A stretch of 13,256 nt of DNA from Anaerolineaceae bacterium (GTDB lineage Bacteria; Chloroflexota; Anaerolineae; Anaerolineales; Anaerolineaceae), in the NCBI GenBank assembly GCA_028714615.1, contig JAQTMA010000040.1:10500-23755 (forward strand), in the 5' to 3' direction. Position 1 is the stretch's first letter; each line of letters begins with the position of its first letter. Of this stretch, positions 1 through 7,410 are shown piece by piece. The translations under genes were made by a program, and so were the position numbers. The notes beneath the pieces are model-generated. The model was given only the letters and a program-made list of their open reading frames with translations, was not told the origin of the DNA and did no database searches.

Positions 1-1917
1 ATGGAAGATATGAAGCGTGTGCGCGAGTTGGGCGGCCTGCACATCATCGGCTCTGAACGCCACGAGGCCCGCCGCATCGACAACCAGTTGCGCGGCCGAG
101 CCGCCCGCCAGGGAGACCCCGGCTCCAGCCGTTTCTATCTTTCCTTGCAGGACGAGCTGATGCGCCTTTTCGGCGGCGCCCAGGTGGAAAACCTGCTCAA
201 CCGCTTAAACGTGGACGAAAGCCTGCCCATCGAGAGCGGCATCGTGGGCAAACTGGTCGAGCAATCACAGACACGCGTGGAGGGCGCCAACTTTGATGTG
301 CGCAAGCACTTGCTCGAATACGATGACGTGCTCAATGCCCAACGCGCCCGCATCTATTCGCAGCGCGATGCCATCTTCACCAAGGACGACCTGAGCGAAG
401 ACATCGCCGACATGCTCACCACCGAGCTGTCTGCGCGCATCCCCGTCGGGCTGAAAGATGAGGAAGGTCCCTGGAAGCTGCTGGCCTTCCTGGAAGAAAT
501 CCAGCCTACGCTGGAATACGAGGACGTGATCTACCCGTCTTTCACCCAGTACCTGCTGCTCAAAGAGATCGAGCGCAAGATGCAGACCGCGCTCGATCCC
601 GACATGGCCCTGCACGACGCCCTGCTCGATCTGGCCAGCCGCTCGCTGCAGTTCGAGCGCGAACACCTGATGCATTCTGCCCGCGAGCTGCTCGATAAGT
701 CGGAAGAAACCCTGCAGACCCAGCTCGACGAACGCAACGATGCGCTGGACACCTTCCTCGAAGGCTTGCGTGACATCGATGAAGAGACCGGTCCGCGCAA
801 GCCTCAGGAACTGGCCGACGAGTTGGTTTCCCTGGCAAAGCTGCCCATCCGCCTCAACCCCGAGCAAACCCGCATGTTGACCAGCGAACCGGAGCGCGTG
901 GTCGACGCGATGCGCGCGCAAGCCAAAAACCAGTTGACCGCCTTGATGATCACCCGCTTAATCGGCGGCTTCGAACGGCGTTTGGAAGAGAGCCTGAACA
1001 TCAAGCCACAGCAGTTGCAGGAATATGAGTGGAATGAGGTGGTGGACCAGCTCGCGCAAGCGCTGGAGGACTACTTCGATCACCGCGAGCAGCGTTTGCT
1101 GGGAGAACAGGGGCAGATCGTCCGTGAGGTGGATACCGCACTGGCGCGCCTGCAAGGGCAGGCACTCGACCAGGGACAGGTCATCAAGCTCATCAATCTG
1201 ATGGCGCAGGGAACGCGCCTCTCCTTTGATCGCAAGACCCATCGCCAGGGATGGGCGCGCACCACCCGCCTGCGATATACCTACCTGGCTGCCCATCTGT
1301 TGGAAGCGCGTAGCCCGCAGCAGGTAACCGACGAAGTCCTCGAACACCTGGAAGGAGCACAGGCCAGCATGGCGCGGGTGTGGGGCAAGAGCGAGTGGAA
1401 CCGCATGCTTGCATCCGAGGCCACCCTGGCGAATCTGATCGGCCGCGCTCAGGAACAGGTGCAGCAGGCCATCGGCGAAGAACGTTTCACGCAATTGCTC
1501 GAGACGCCCATCACGGAGATCCCGGCGGCCGACCGCGACATCATCATCGAGGTGCTCGGCCACCGCGTGCTCTCGGAGATCTTCCGCCAGCTCTTGCTGG
1601 GGGTCATCTCTGACCTGTGGGTGGATTACCTGACCCGCGTGGAAGCGCTACGCGTCTCGATCGGCCTGGAAGCTTACGCCCAACGCGATCCGTTGGTGCA
1701 ATACAAGAGCCGCGCCACAGAAATGTTCCAGGAGCTGCTGGCAGAGGTACGCCTGGGCGTGATCAGCCGCATGTTCACCTTCCGTCCCCGCCAGGCTAGC
1801 GGCACCCAGGTGGAAGCTCAGCCGGGTGAAGCAGAGGCGCTCCCTCAAGGCGCCGCAACGCCTGCTCAAGTGCAGGAATCGTCGCCTTCGCACAAGAAGA
1901 AGCGCAGGAGACATTAA
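1..1917 (+). CDS. secA: SecA preprotein translocase ATPase, C-terminal part (5' end outside window)
   Basis: SecA is the ATP-driven motor that pushes unfolded preproteins through SecYEG at the cytoplasmic membrane. The window begins inside the gene: helicase motif VI is at residues 17-45 ([20 protein letters not shown] then [13 protein letters not shown]), so nucleotide-binding domain 1 and the preprotein cross-linking domain are missing to the left, and the Met at base 1 is internal. The scaffold landmark [12 protein letters not shown] is at about residues 104-115. The last scaffold/wing block ([10 protein letters not shown] ... [13 protein letters not shown]) starts near residue 535. About 430 residues separate these landmarks, against roughly 140 in E. 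coli SecA, so the helical domains carry an insertion of about 300 residues. The C-terminus ends in a basic KKKRRRH tail and lacks the usual CxCxSG zinc motif. Motif VI reads GRAARQG where most SecAs have GRAGRQG. The identification is secure. Confidence 0.96.
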   Translation: MEDMKRVRELGGLHIIGSERHEARRIDNQLRGRAARQGDPGSSRFYLSLQDELMRLFGGAQVENLLNRLNVDESLPIESGIVGKLVEQSQTRVEGANFDVRKHLLEYDDVLNAQRARIYSQRDAIFTKDDLSEDIADMLTTELSARIPVGLKDEEGPWKLLAFLEEIQPTLEYEDVIYPSFTQYLLLKEIERKMQTALDPDMALHDALLDLASRSLQFEREHLMHSARELLDKSEETLQTQLDERNDALDTFLEGLRDIDEETGPRKPQELADELVSLAKLPIRLNPEQTRMLTSEPERVVDAMRAQAKNQLTALMITRLIGGFERRLEESLNIKPQQLQEYEWNEVVDQLAQALEDYFDHREQRLLGEQGQIVREVDTALARLQGQALDQGQVIKLINLMAQGTRLSFDRKTHRQGWARTTRLRYTYLAAHLLEARSPQQVTDEVLEHLEGAQASMARVWGKSEWNRMLASEATLANLIGRAQEQVQQAIGEERFTQLLETPITEIPAADRDIIIEVLGHRVLSEIFRQLLLGVISDLWVDYLTRVEALRVSIGLEAYAQRDPLVQYKSRATEMFQELLAEVRLGVISRMFTFRPRQASGTQVEAQPGEAEALPQGAATPAQVQESSPSHKKKRRRH

Positions 1918-1920
1918 GAG

Positions 1921-2009
1921 CTTTTGGACACGGATTACACGGACCTACGGCACGGATATTAAATCCTTGCTTATCCGTTCCGTAGGTCCCTGTACTCCGT
2001 ATCCAAAAG
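1921..2009. repeat. 89-bp imperfect inverted repeat (long palindrome) after secA
   Basis: The left arm begins CTTTTGGACACGGATTACAC at 1921. The right arm (1972-2009) ends CCAAAAG. Comparing the left arm with the reverse complement of the right arm gives 34 identities over 38 positions, around a short AT-rich centre near 1959-1971. Each arm also contains spaced CACGGA-type units (left arm at 1929, 1938 and 1951). It starts three bases after the secA stop and ends 27 bp before the exporter start. It would form a long cruciform or RNA hairpin and may act as the secA terminator or a 3' stabiliser, but no T-tract follows. From memory, 'ACGGATTACACGGA'-type palindromes recur in environmental genomes. 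That is background knowledge and was not checked here. Confidence 0.8.
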
Positions 2010-2036
2010 GTTTATATCAGGAGTAATTTTCGGTAG

Positions 2037-2948
2037 ATGTCAACTAAGGACTGGCTGCGTTTCTGGGCTCTAGGCTTGATCTGGGGCACTTCTTTTTTAT
2101 GGATCAAAATCGCGGTGACCGAGATCAGCCCATACGTGCTGGTGGGTTTTCGTACGCTCCTGGGGGCATTCGGATTATTCGCCTTGTTCGTCATCGGGAA
2201 ATCATCGGGGTTGCGCTGGAGGGAGCTGCGTCCCTGGATTGCGCCCTTCGCGGTGGTAGCTTTCTTCAACGTGGCCTTTCCCTGGATGCTAATCTCGTGG
2301 AGCGAGCAGTACATCCCTTCGTCCGTGGCTGCCATCTTGAACAGCACCGCCCCACTCTTCACCATGCTATTTGCCCCTTGGATGTTGAAGGATGACCGCC
2401 TAACGAAAGCCAAGCTGATTGGCCTTTTCATCGGCTTTATCGGGGTAGTCGCACTCTTTGCCCCACAGCTCTCTGAGAAGCTGGACATGAACATCATTGG
2501 ACAGGGAGCCATGCTGCTAGCCGCCGGTTCCTACGGGCTGGGAGGTGTGTTTGCCCGGCGAAATGGCCGCGGCATCTCCCCACAACTCCAGTCATTCTTG
2601 CAACTCAGCCTAGCCAGTATGATGGCCTGGGGATTTACGTTCGTCTTCGAGCGCCCGGTGGGGCTCCCCCACCTGCCAATTACCTGGTTCGGGCTATTGT
2701 GGTTGGGCTTGCTGGGCTCGTGCCTGGCCTATATCCTATACTTCTCCTTGATCCATTCGATCGGCCCAACCCGCACGAGCATGGTCACCTATATCTTGCC
2801 ACTGGTCGGTGTTATCTTGGGAACGCTCTTCTTGAGCGAGCGGCTGCACTGGACGACTTTGCTGGGTGGTGCGCTGATTTTATCGGGGATAGCGGTGGTT
2901 AATGTGAAGCCCAAGAAAAGCACTATTATCCCCGAATTACGCGATTAG
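2037..2948 (+). CDS. EamA/DMT-family transporter (10-TM permease)
   Basis: This is a drug/metabolite-transporter superfamily permease of 303 residues, the usual length for the family, and probably an exporter of a small metabolite or amino acid across the cytoplasmic membrane. The substrate cannot be inferred. It is almost wholly hydrophobic with two EamA repeats, at about residues 7-140 and 155-292. The first helix has the typical GLIWGTSFLWIKIAV sequence. The second repeat opens with GAMLLAAGSYGLGGVFARR and ends with the LGTLFLSERLHWTTLLGGAL pattern common to DMT proteins. The ATG at 2037 follows an in-frame stop at 2034-2036, so it is the earliest ATG. The nearest Shine-Dalgarno (AGGAG, 2019-2023) is 13 bases away, which is long. 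It is separated from secA by the palindrome and converges with the anti-sigma gene. Confidence 0.93.
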   Translation: MSTKDWLRFWALGLIWGTSFLWIKIAVTEISPYVLVGFRTLLGAFGLFALFVIGKSSGLRWRELRPWIAPFAVVAFFNVAFPWMLISWSEQYIPSSVAAILNSTAPLFTMLFAPWMLKDDRLTKAKLIGLFIGFIGVVALFAPQLSEKLDMNIIGQGAMLLAAGSYGLGGVFARRNGRGISPQLQSFLQLSLASMMAWGFTFVFERPVGLPHLPITWFGLLWLGLLGSCLAYILYFSLIHSIGPTRTSMVTYILPLVGVILGTLFLSERLHWTTLLGGALILSGIAVVNVKPKKSTIIPELRD

Positions 2949-2969
2949 CACAAATTTTCGGAATGGGGA

Positions 2970-3000
2970 TTTAAGAACAACATCGCAAATTGTTATTAAA
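2970..3000. other. AT-rich hairpin between convergent genes
   Basis: The arms TTTAAGAACAA (2970-2980) and TTGTTATTAAA (2990-3000) pair with one mismatch around a nine-base loop. The hairpin sits in the 87-bp gap between the exporter stop and the convergent anti-sigma stop. It could serve as a weak bidirectional terminator. The stem is almost free of G-C pairs and no clear U-tract follows, so the role is a guess. A second small palindrome (AGAAC-T-GTTCT, 3026-3036) touches the anti-sigma stop codon. Confidence 0.3.
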
Positions 3001-3035
3001 ATGCTCCTGCTCACTGTTCGCGGGTAGAACTGTTC

Positions 3036-3746
3036 TTATAGCTTGCCACCGAGCACCTTCGCCCCGGTCGGACCAGGACTGCCTCCCCTGGGCTCGATCG
3101 TAATGCCGAACTGCCGATACTCGCTCAGCGGTTCCTGTGAATATACCCAGTTGGACGCATATCCGCTCGAATCAACCGAAAATACTGCACCACTCTTGCG
3201 TTCGCCATCTTTGGTAAGCCACAACTGGTACTGTTGAGCCTCTCCCAGGGGCGGAAGGTTCTGGACGATGAGGGTTCCGGCTTGCCCGTCGCGGCTGATA
3301 ACGATCCAACCGGTGGCAGCCGCCGCAGATTCCGTCCCCGCCAACCTCACCACGCGGAAATCGTTGGCGGCAGCGGTTTGATTGCCGCCCAATCCAAGCA
3401 GGTTGAAGGCTATCAAAGCAACGATGATCGCCAGAGCTGCCACCAGTCCCCAGGCTGGAACCGGTGCGATCAGGAAATTCTTCAGGCGCTCTATCCACGA
3501 GACTCGTTCGTTCAGGATGGGATCCGCCTGACTCGCCACCTGGTTGAGAATGCGGGCGCGTAGATCGGGCGAAGGGGTACGCTCCGGAACCGCCAACATG
3601 AGCTGGTCGGTCACTGCCTGGTAAGCTGCCAGCTCTTTTTGGCACGACCCACATTGCTCCAGGTGCCCCGAGACCCGCTGCTGCTCTTGCGGTTCCAGGC
3701 TACCCAGCGCGTAAGCTGCCAGATCATCGAATACGTGTCCGTTCAT
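3036..3746 (-). CDS. Zinc-binding anti-sigma factor, RskA family
   Basis: This is a membrane anti-sigma factor expected to hold the adjacent ECF sigma factor inactive until a signal triggers release, in other bacteria often by proteolysis. It has 236 residues. The N-terminal cytoplasmic part has the zinc anti-sigma motif H-x3-C-x2-C (His28, Cys32, Cys35, in GHLEQCGSCQ) plus an early His4. One transmembrane helix lies at about residues 97-119 (VPAWGLVAALAIIVALIAFN). The outer domain matches the RskA C-terminal domain, including the hallmark QQYQLWLTKDGERKSGAVFS near residues 185-205. The ATG at 3746 has an AAGGA about 12 bases upstream, 51 bp behind the sigma gene on the same strand, consistent with co-transcription. 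The activating signal is not visible. Confidence 0.92.
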   Translation of the reverse strand: MNGHVFDDLAAYALGSLEPQEQQRVSGHLEQCGSCQKELAAYQAVTDQLMLAVPERTPSPDLRARILNQVASQADPILNERVSWIERLKNFLIAPVPAWGLVAALAIIVALIAFNLLGLGGNQTAAANDFRVVRLAGTESAAAATGWIVISRDGQAGTLIVQNLPPLGEAQQYQLWLTKDGERKSGAVFSVDSSGYASNWVYSQEPLSEYRQFGITIEPRGGSPGPTGAKVLGGKL

Positions 3747-3797
3747 GGTGATGCTTCATCCTTTATATTAACCTACGCACCAAAATGCTTCTTAGAT

Positions 3798-4361
3798 CTA
3801 TTGGGAAGAAACCGAGTCTTCCACCAGTGCTTGACGCAGCTTCTGCATCCCCAGGCGCAGGCGGGTTTTCACCGTCCCGAGCGGCTCTTGCAACCGGTTG
3901 GCGATTTCCTGGTGGCTCATTTCCAGAAAATAAGCAAGCTCGAGAACAGCACGCTGCTGCTCAGGAAGGCTCGCCACGGCATTTCGCAATCTCACCCTCT
4001 GCTGTTCGAGCTCGACCTCCTGTTCCAACCGGTCAGTGCTAGCCAGCTCCTCGAGCGCATCGTCGGCGAACTCCGCCTGGTGTCCTTCGGGACGCACATC
4101 CTGGCGGCGCAACGTATCGATCGCCCGGTTACGAGCAATGCGAGCCAGCCAGGAGACCACCTTACCCTGCACCGGATCATAGGTACGAGCTTTGTTCCAT
4201 ACCTGGATAAAAACATCCTGGGTAACTTCTTCCGCAACTGATTTATCCCCGATGATCTGGACGGCGAGGCTAAAGATGAGGCGGCCGTATAGGTCATAGA
4301 GCTGCCCTAATGCTCCAGTTTGACCAGCAGCAATGTGGACCATCAATAGCTCGTCATCCAT
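3798..4361 (-). CDS. ECF sigma factor (SigK-like, RNA polymerase sigma-70 family)
   Basis: This is an extracytoplasmic-function sigma factor that would redirect RNA polymerase to a stress or envelope regulon under control of the downstream anti-sigma protein. It has 187 residues from the chosen ATG. Sigma region 2 covers about residues 17-86, including DKSVAEEVTQDVFIQVW and the WLARIARNRAIDTLRR segment. Region 4 covers about 126-178 with a helix-turn-helix (LEMSHQEIANRLQEPLGTVK then TRLRLGMQKLRQAL). No region 3 or extra C-terminal domain is present. I chose the ATG at 4361. The frame extends to a TTG at 4400, but that start has no Shine-Dalgarno and the family normally begins near DDELLMVHIAAGQ. 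AGGTGG lies 10-15 bases upstream of the ATG. The RskA-type partner supports a SigK-like assignment. Confidence 0.93.
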   Translation of the reverse strand: MDDELLMVHIAAGQTGALGQLYDLYGRLIFSLAVQIIGDKSVAEEVTQDVFIQVWNKARTYDPVQGKVVSWLARIARNRAIDTLRRQDVRPEGHQAEFADDALEELASTDRLEQEVELEQQRVRLRNAVASLPEQQRAVLELAYFLEMSHQEIANRLQEPLGTVKTRLRLGMQKLRQALVEDSVSSQ

Positions 4362-4451
4362 TACGGTGTGCACCACCTGGCCAGCCTGGAAATAGTTCAA
4401 TCATGTATATACAGGTATGGTCGAATATCACTAACCGGATCAGGTTTATAA

Positions 4452-4457
4452 ATTATA
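4452..4457 (-). promoter_or_regulatory. Possible -10 element for the sigma / anti-sigma pair
   Basis: A perfect TATAAT on the minus strand lies about 90 bases upstream of the sigma-factor ATG and just beyond the preceding gene's terminator hairpin. The best -35-like hexamer is TTGTTA at a short spacing of 15, so promoter strength is uncertain. An autoregulated ECF-type promoter could also exist here but I cannot recognise one. Confidence 0.35.
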
Positions 4458-4475
4458 GTCGATCTACACGGTTAA

Positions 4476-4508
4476 CAAAAAGAATCCTGTCAATTATCCG
4501 GGATTCTT
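4476..4508 (-). terminator. Rho-independent terminator of the FmdB-type gene
   Basis: Read on the minus strand, AAGAATCC and GGATTCTT form an 8-bp stem around a loop of about 13 bases. The stem runs directly into a T-rich tail (TTTTTG). It lies 37 bp past the stop of the FmdB-type gene and before the sigma gene, so it should separate the two transcription units. The stem is only half G-C, so termination may be incomplete. Confidence 0.6.
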
Positions 4509-4544
4509 CTATCATTCTGGAATAACTATCCGAAAATCTACGAT

Positions 4545-4883
4545 TCACTCTCCGTCCGTATGGGGAGATGTTGCTTTCTCCGGTTTGGGTTTCTTATCCG
4601 GCGTTGCCTTTTCAGATGCAGCAGTTTCGGAGGATGAGCTCTTTTCTGACTCCCCTGATTTCTCCTCACTTTTGGCGCTTGCATAACGGCTCTGACCGGA
4701 AGGCGAGCGATGGTCAGTCGAATAGAATCCCGACCCTTTAAAGACGATCCCAACTGGCTGGAATACTTTGCGCAGAGTCTTCTTTCCACATTCCGGACAG
4801 CGGGTTAATGCTTGCTCGGAAAATTTCTGGAAGCGGTCAAATTGGATATCACAACTTTCACACCGGTATGTATAGACTGGCAT
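4545..4883 (-). CDS. FmdB-family zinc-ribbon protein
   Basis: This is a small (112-residue) protein of the FmdB / CxxC_CxxC_SSSS family. The family is annotated as putative regulators, but its biochemical role is poorly known. The N-terminal zinc ribbon is clear: MPVYTYRCESC...CPECGKKTLRKVF with Cys8, Cys11, Cys29 and Cys32, followed by the family's KGSGFYSTD segment at 49-57. From about residue 60 the protein is a low-complexity, highly charged Ser/Glu/Lys tail that is probably disordered. The ATG at 4883 has GTGAGG ending six bases upstream. It appears to be a single-gene unit with its own strong promoter (4931-4959), a palindrome in the leader and a hairpin terminator. Confidence 0.92.
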   Translation of the reverse strand: MPVYTYRCESCDIQFDRFQKFSEQALTRCPECGKKTLRKVFQPVGIVFKGSGFYSTDHRSPSGQSRYASAKSEEKSGESEKSSSSETAASEKATPDKKPKPEKATSPHTDGE

Positions 4884-4898
4884 TCATAACCTCACTGT

Positions 4899-4920
4899 TC
4901 AGGAGGAACATTCCTCCTGA
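4899..4920. promoter_or_regulatory. Perfect 10-2-10 palindrome at the transcription start of the FmdB-type gene
   Basis: TCAGGAGGAA (4899-4908) and TTCCTCCTGA (4911-4920) are exact inverted repeats around a two-base centre. The predicted start site on the minus strand is near 4924, so the palindrome covers roughly +4 to +25. It could be a repressor operator, or, in RNA, a stem of eight pairs with a six-base loop at the very 5' end of the mRNA. One arm contains AGGAGG and the other its complement CCTCCT, so the hairpin would hide that SD-like sequence. The SD that fits the ATG spacing (GTGAGG) lies outside the hairpin. Confidence 0.6.
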
Positions 4921-4930
4921 CAAGTAGATG

Positions 4931-4959
4931 ATTATAGCCTGCTTAAAGTTGCCTGGCAA
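4931..4959 (-). promoter_or_regulatory. Sigma-A type promoter of the FmdB-type gene
   Basis: The minus strand reads TTGCCA (4959-4954), a 17-base spacer, then TATAAT (4936-4931): five of six -35 positions and six of six -10 positions at the ideal spacing. The predicted start is near 4924, giving a leader of about 40 bases before the ATG at 4883. It lies in the 114-bp gap behind the TPR gene. Confidence 0.82.
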
Positions 4960-4997
4960 GGGGTGGTTGGCCAATTACGCGAGTCGGGGATACCCTG

Positions 4998-6704
4998 CTA
5001 CGGAGTGGGGGTGAGTTTAAAGGCCAGGTGTTCAACGGCCGTCTTCTCCCAGCCTTCGGTGAGCGCTTCGGGAGGCAAGGCCAGCAGGGCCTCCCAATCT
5101 TTCGCCGCAGCCGTCAGATCGCCAATCGCCTCCAGCGATTGAGCGCGCCAATAGAAGAGTGCCGCGATCTGTGCGTCGGTCTTGGCCAGCGACCGGGTAC
5201 GATCGAGCAATAGATAGGCCTCGCGGTTTCGCTGCAAAGCCAGCAAGGCGCGGCCTTTATCCAGGTTTGCCTCGAAATACTTGGAATTCAGTTTCAAGGC
5301 TGCATCGAAGTCAGCCAGTGCTTCATTCGCTTGGTCTTGCAGCAAGTACACTTCTCCGCGCAATAGGAATCCTTCTTGTAAGCGATTATCCGCTGCCAAT
5401 GCCTGGGTGAAGGCTTGAACAGCGTTAGGCAGGTTTGATAGCGTCAAATAGGCTTTACCAACCAATAACAATACCTGGGGGGATTCTGGAGCGTAGATCA
5501 GGTATTTGTTGAGCGGAGCCAAGGATTCCCCCGGTTGCCCCGCTGCCAGGTAAGCTTGCCCTAAAACCAGGTAAGAATCCAGCAGGGTGGCATCCAGTTG
5601 GTTGGCTTTCCGCGCTTCATTCAGCGCTTCATCGATGTGACCCTCGACCAGGTTGGTACGAGCTTCGTATAAGAAGACGAGCGGTGAATCCGGAAGCAGC
5701 GGTTCTGCGACCGCCAGGCTCTTGAGCGCCGCCAGACTGTCCCCTCGCTGGAAGGCTACAATCGCCTGCTGAAGATAGGCTTCTCCGAAATTGGGGTCGA
5801 GCTTTATAGCCTGGTTCAGGTCGTCATCCACATTCGCTTGCGGATCAAGCGCAAACTTAGCCCGTGCTCGGCCCAGGTAAGCCGGCGCGTAACGCATGTT
5901 GACTTTTAGTGCCTGGTCATATTGTTCGATAGCCTGATCATATTGTCCTTGCTGACGGTAAGCCTCGCCCATATAATAATAGGCATCGACCGCATCCGGT
6001 TCTGCCACCACCACCTGCTGCATGAAAGTGATGACATCTGCCCAGGCGCCACGTTCGAAGCGACGTACACCTGTAATGTACGCTTCTGAGAGAGGGTGGG
6101 GGGTCTTGCCGTAGAAGGGCGTCGGCGTATAGGTTACCTCCAACAGCATCCATAAGGGCGTTGGTCCGACAAAGGTGGGGACTGCTGTGCGCACGACCAG
6201 CGTTTTTGTCGGCAGTAGTGTTGCGGATGGTTGTGCTACGGGTGGTGTTGGCCGGATGTAGGTGGTGGGCGCCGGCGCCGGGCGCGGGCCAAACAGGCCG
6301 ATGAGCAGCAACCCAATCGCCACCACGCCACCGATACTCCATAAAAACAAGCGGACCAACGGTAATTTACCGCCCATTTTGTCCACCTGCGATTCGGACG
6401 GCAGGCGCACGCCCCAGTTGCGGCGAAGTAGTCCGGCGGCGCCGATGCCGCCCTCTTCGGCAGGCAGCGCTCCGATCAACACCAATCCTCGCCGGGCTGC
6501 CGAGCTATGCGGATCCAGCCGTAATGCCTCTTGCAGACAGTAAATCCGCTCGCGGGTTGACGCAACCACGGTGCTCATCCACAACCAATATTCAGGGTTG
6601 GTTGCATTGGTTTTGAGCAGGCGGGTCAGTAGATCGCGGGCGCGGACGTAATCCCCCTCACGAATGGCCCCGATCGCTTGTTGAAGCATGGTGTCTTCGG
6701 GCAT
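4998..6704 (-). CDS. Membrane-anchored tetratricopeptide-repeat protein
   Basis: This 568-residue TPR protein probably acts as a protein-interaction scaffold at the membrane; no specific partner can be named. A short cytoplasmic N-terminal region (about residues 5-68) contains TPR-like helices (AIGAIREGDYVRARDLLTRL ... YWLWMS ... EALRLDP). One transmembrane helix follows at about 117-139 (LVRLFLWSIGGVVAIGLLLI). Next comes a Pro/Thr linker (about 140-200, PTPPVAQPSATLLPTK), then 8-10 TPR units from about 205 to 560, for example YYYMGEAYRQQGQYDQAIEQ and ANEALADFDAALKLN. The ATG at 6704 has AGGA about 9 bases upstream. The bulk of the repeats would face outside if the N-terminus is inside. It lies 94 bp behind the LysM gene and may share its transcript. 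Confidence 0.9.
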   Translation of the reverse strand: MPEDTMLQQAIGAIREGDYVRARDLLTRLLKTNATNPEYWLWMSTVVASTRERIYCLQEALRLDPHSSAARRGLVLIGALPAEEGGIGAAGLLRRNWGVRLPSESQVDKMGGKLPLVRLFLWSIGGVVAIGLLLIGLFGPRPAPAPTTYIRPTPPVAQPSATLLPTKTLVVRTAVPTFVGPTPLWMLLEVTYTPTPFYGKTPHPLSEAYITGVRRFERGAWADVITFMQQVVVAEPDAVDAYYYMGEAYRQQGQYDQAIEQYDQALKVNMRYAPAYLGRARAKFALDPQANVDDDLNQAIKLDPNFGEAYLQQAIVAFQRGDSLAALKSLAVAEPLLPDSPLVFLYEARTNLVEGHIDEALNEARKANQLDATLLDSYLVLGQAYLAAGQPGESLAPLNKYLIYAPESPQVLLLVGKAYLTLSNLPNAVQAFTQALAADNRLQEGFLLRGEVYLLQDQANEALADFDAALKLNSKYFEANLDKGRALLALQRNREAYLLLDRTRSLAKTDAQIAALFYWRAQSLEAIGDLTAAAKDWEALLALPPEALTEGWEKTAVEHLAFKLTPTP

Positions 6705-6780
6705 AGGTTTTTCCTGACGAAGCCTGTAGAGCGAAACGTTGCGAAAGTGTTTCCTGGTTCCGGATTCACCCGCTCAAGAA

Positions 6781-6794
6781 AAGGTTGCAACCTT
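6781..6794 (-). terminator. Weak terminator-like palindrome after the LysM gene
   Basis: AAGGTTGCAACCTT is a perfect 14-bp palindrome five bases past the LysM stop. On the minus strand it is followed by TTCTTGAG. It could fold as a 5-bp stem with a TGCA loop and a partial U-run, or be a protein-binding site. The stem is short, so read-through into the TPR gene is likely. Confidence 0.35.
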
Positions 6795-6798
6795 GATG

Positions 6799-7383
6799 CT
6801 AGCGCTTGCGGAATAACGTCAACCCAACCACAACCAGGCCCAGGGCACAGACTGCGATAATACCCACGCCGAGAGCCTGGCGGTTACCCCCCAGGTCGAT
6901 CATAGGTGGACGCGGAGTGGCGGTCCAGGCGGGGGTTACCGTTGGAGCGCCGGGAAGGTCAGTAGGAGTGCGCGGCCGGGGAGTCGAGCTTGGCTTGCTC
7001 GTCGTGGTCGCCGTGCGGGTGACCGTGCTGGTTATGGTGGGTGTGGCTCCCTTACGGATGAACAGTTTTTCACCGATATTGATCGAGTCTGATGTCAGGT
7101 TGTTCAAGGTCTTCAGATCATTCAGACTGATGCCGTAAGCCGTGGCAATGGTGATGAGGGTCTGCCCGGATTGGACAACGTGGATGACCGCACCGTCCTG
7201 ATCGGGAGTTGAGGTCACCAACGCGATGATCGGGAGGTCGGTTCCACCAGTGGCGGTGCTAGTTGCACGGGGGACCTGGGTGCCGGCCTGAGCGGATGGA
7301 GCAGCGGCGCCGCGGCTCACCACGCCAGCGAGCAACAGGAATGAGATGGCGAAGATAATGCTGAGACGGGATACTGTGCGCAT
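6799..7383 (-). CDS. Exported LysM-domain protein with C-terminal membrane anchor
   Basis: This 194-residue envelope protein (from the ATG at 7383) has an N-terminal signal sequence or anchor (residues 5-22, SRLSIIFAISFLLLAG, then AAAPSAQA). A single LysM domain lies at about 68-110 (VIHVVQSGQTLITIATAYGI ... LNNLTSDSINIGEKLFI). A Thr/Pro-rich linker covers about 113-160, and a C-terminal transmembrane helix with an RKR stop-transfer end covers about 170-194. LysM modules bind N-acetylglucosamine-containing glycans such as peptidoglycan, though many Chloroflexota have modified walls. No enzymatic domain is present. An upstream in-frame TTG adds three residues, but the ATG is preferred. There is no Shine-Dalgarno. 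A TATAAT lies only eight bases before the ATG, and the CBS gene ends 27 bp upstream. Confidence 0.88.
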   Translation of the reverse strand: MRTVSRLSIIFAISFLLLAGVVSRGAAAPSAQAGTQVPRATSTATGGTDLPIIALVTSTPDQDGAVIHVVQSGQTLITIATAYGISLNDLKTLNNLTSDSINIGEKLFIRKGATPTITSTVTRTATTTSKPSSTPRPRTPTDLPGAPTVTPAWTATPRPPMIDLGGNRQALGVGIIAVCALGLVVVGLTLFRKR

Positions 7384-7391
7384 GCACTGCA

Positions 7392-7397
7392 ATTATA
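7392..7397 (-). promoter_or_regulatory. TATAAT immediately before the LysM gene (possible leaderless start)
   Basis: A perfect -10 hexamer on the minus strand ends eight bases before the ATG at 7383, so a transcript from it would begin at or next to the start codon. No good -35 or TGn extension is visible (best match about three of six), and the CBS gene stop lies just upstream. It may therefore be chance. Confidence 0.3.
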
Positions 7398-7410
7398 CCC
7401 GAACCAAAAC

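Noticed and set aside
1..3. ATG at base 1 as the real start of secA
   Set aside because: It lies just before helicase motif VI, in the middle of the SecA motor. The true start is to the left of the window.
265..1563. Long leftward open frames inside secA (265-921, 958-1563)
   Set aside because: They are antisense to a clearly conserved SecA sequence and show no family features. The G-C rich third positions keep the reverse frames open.
4362..4400. TTG at 4400 as the start of the sigma factor
   Set aside because: It has no Shine-Dalgarno, and the extra 13 residues are outside the family's normal N-terminus.
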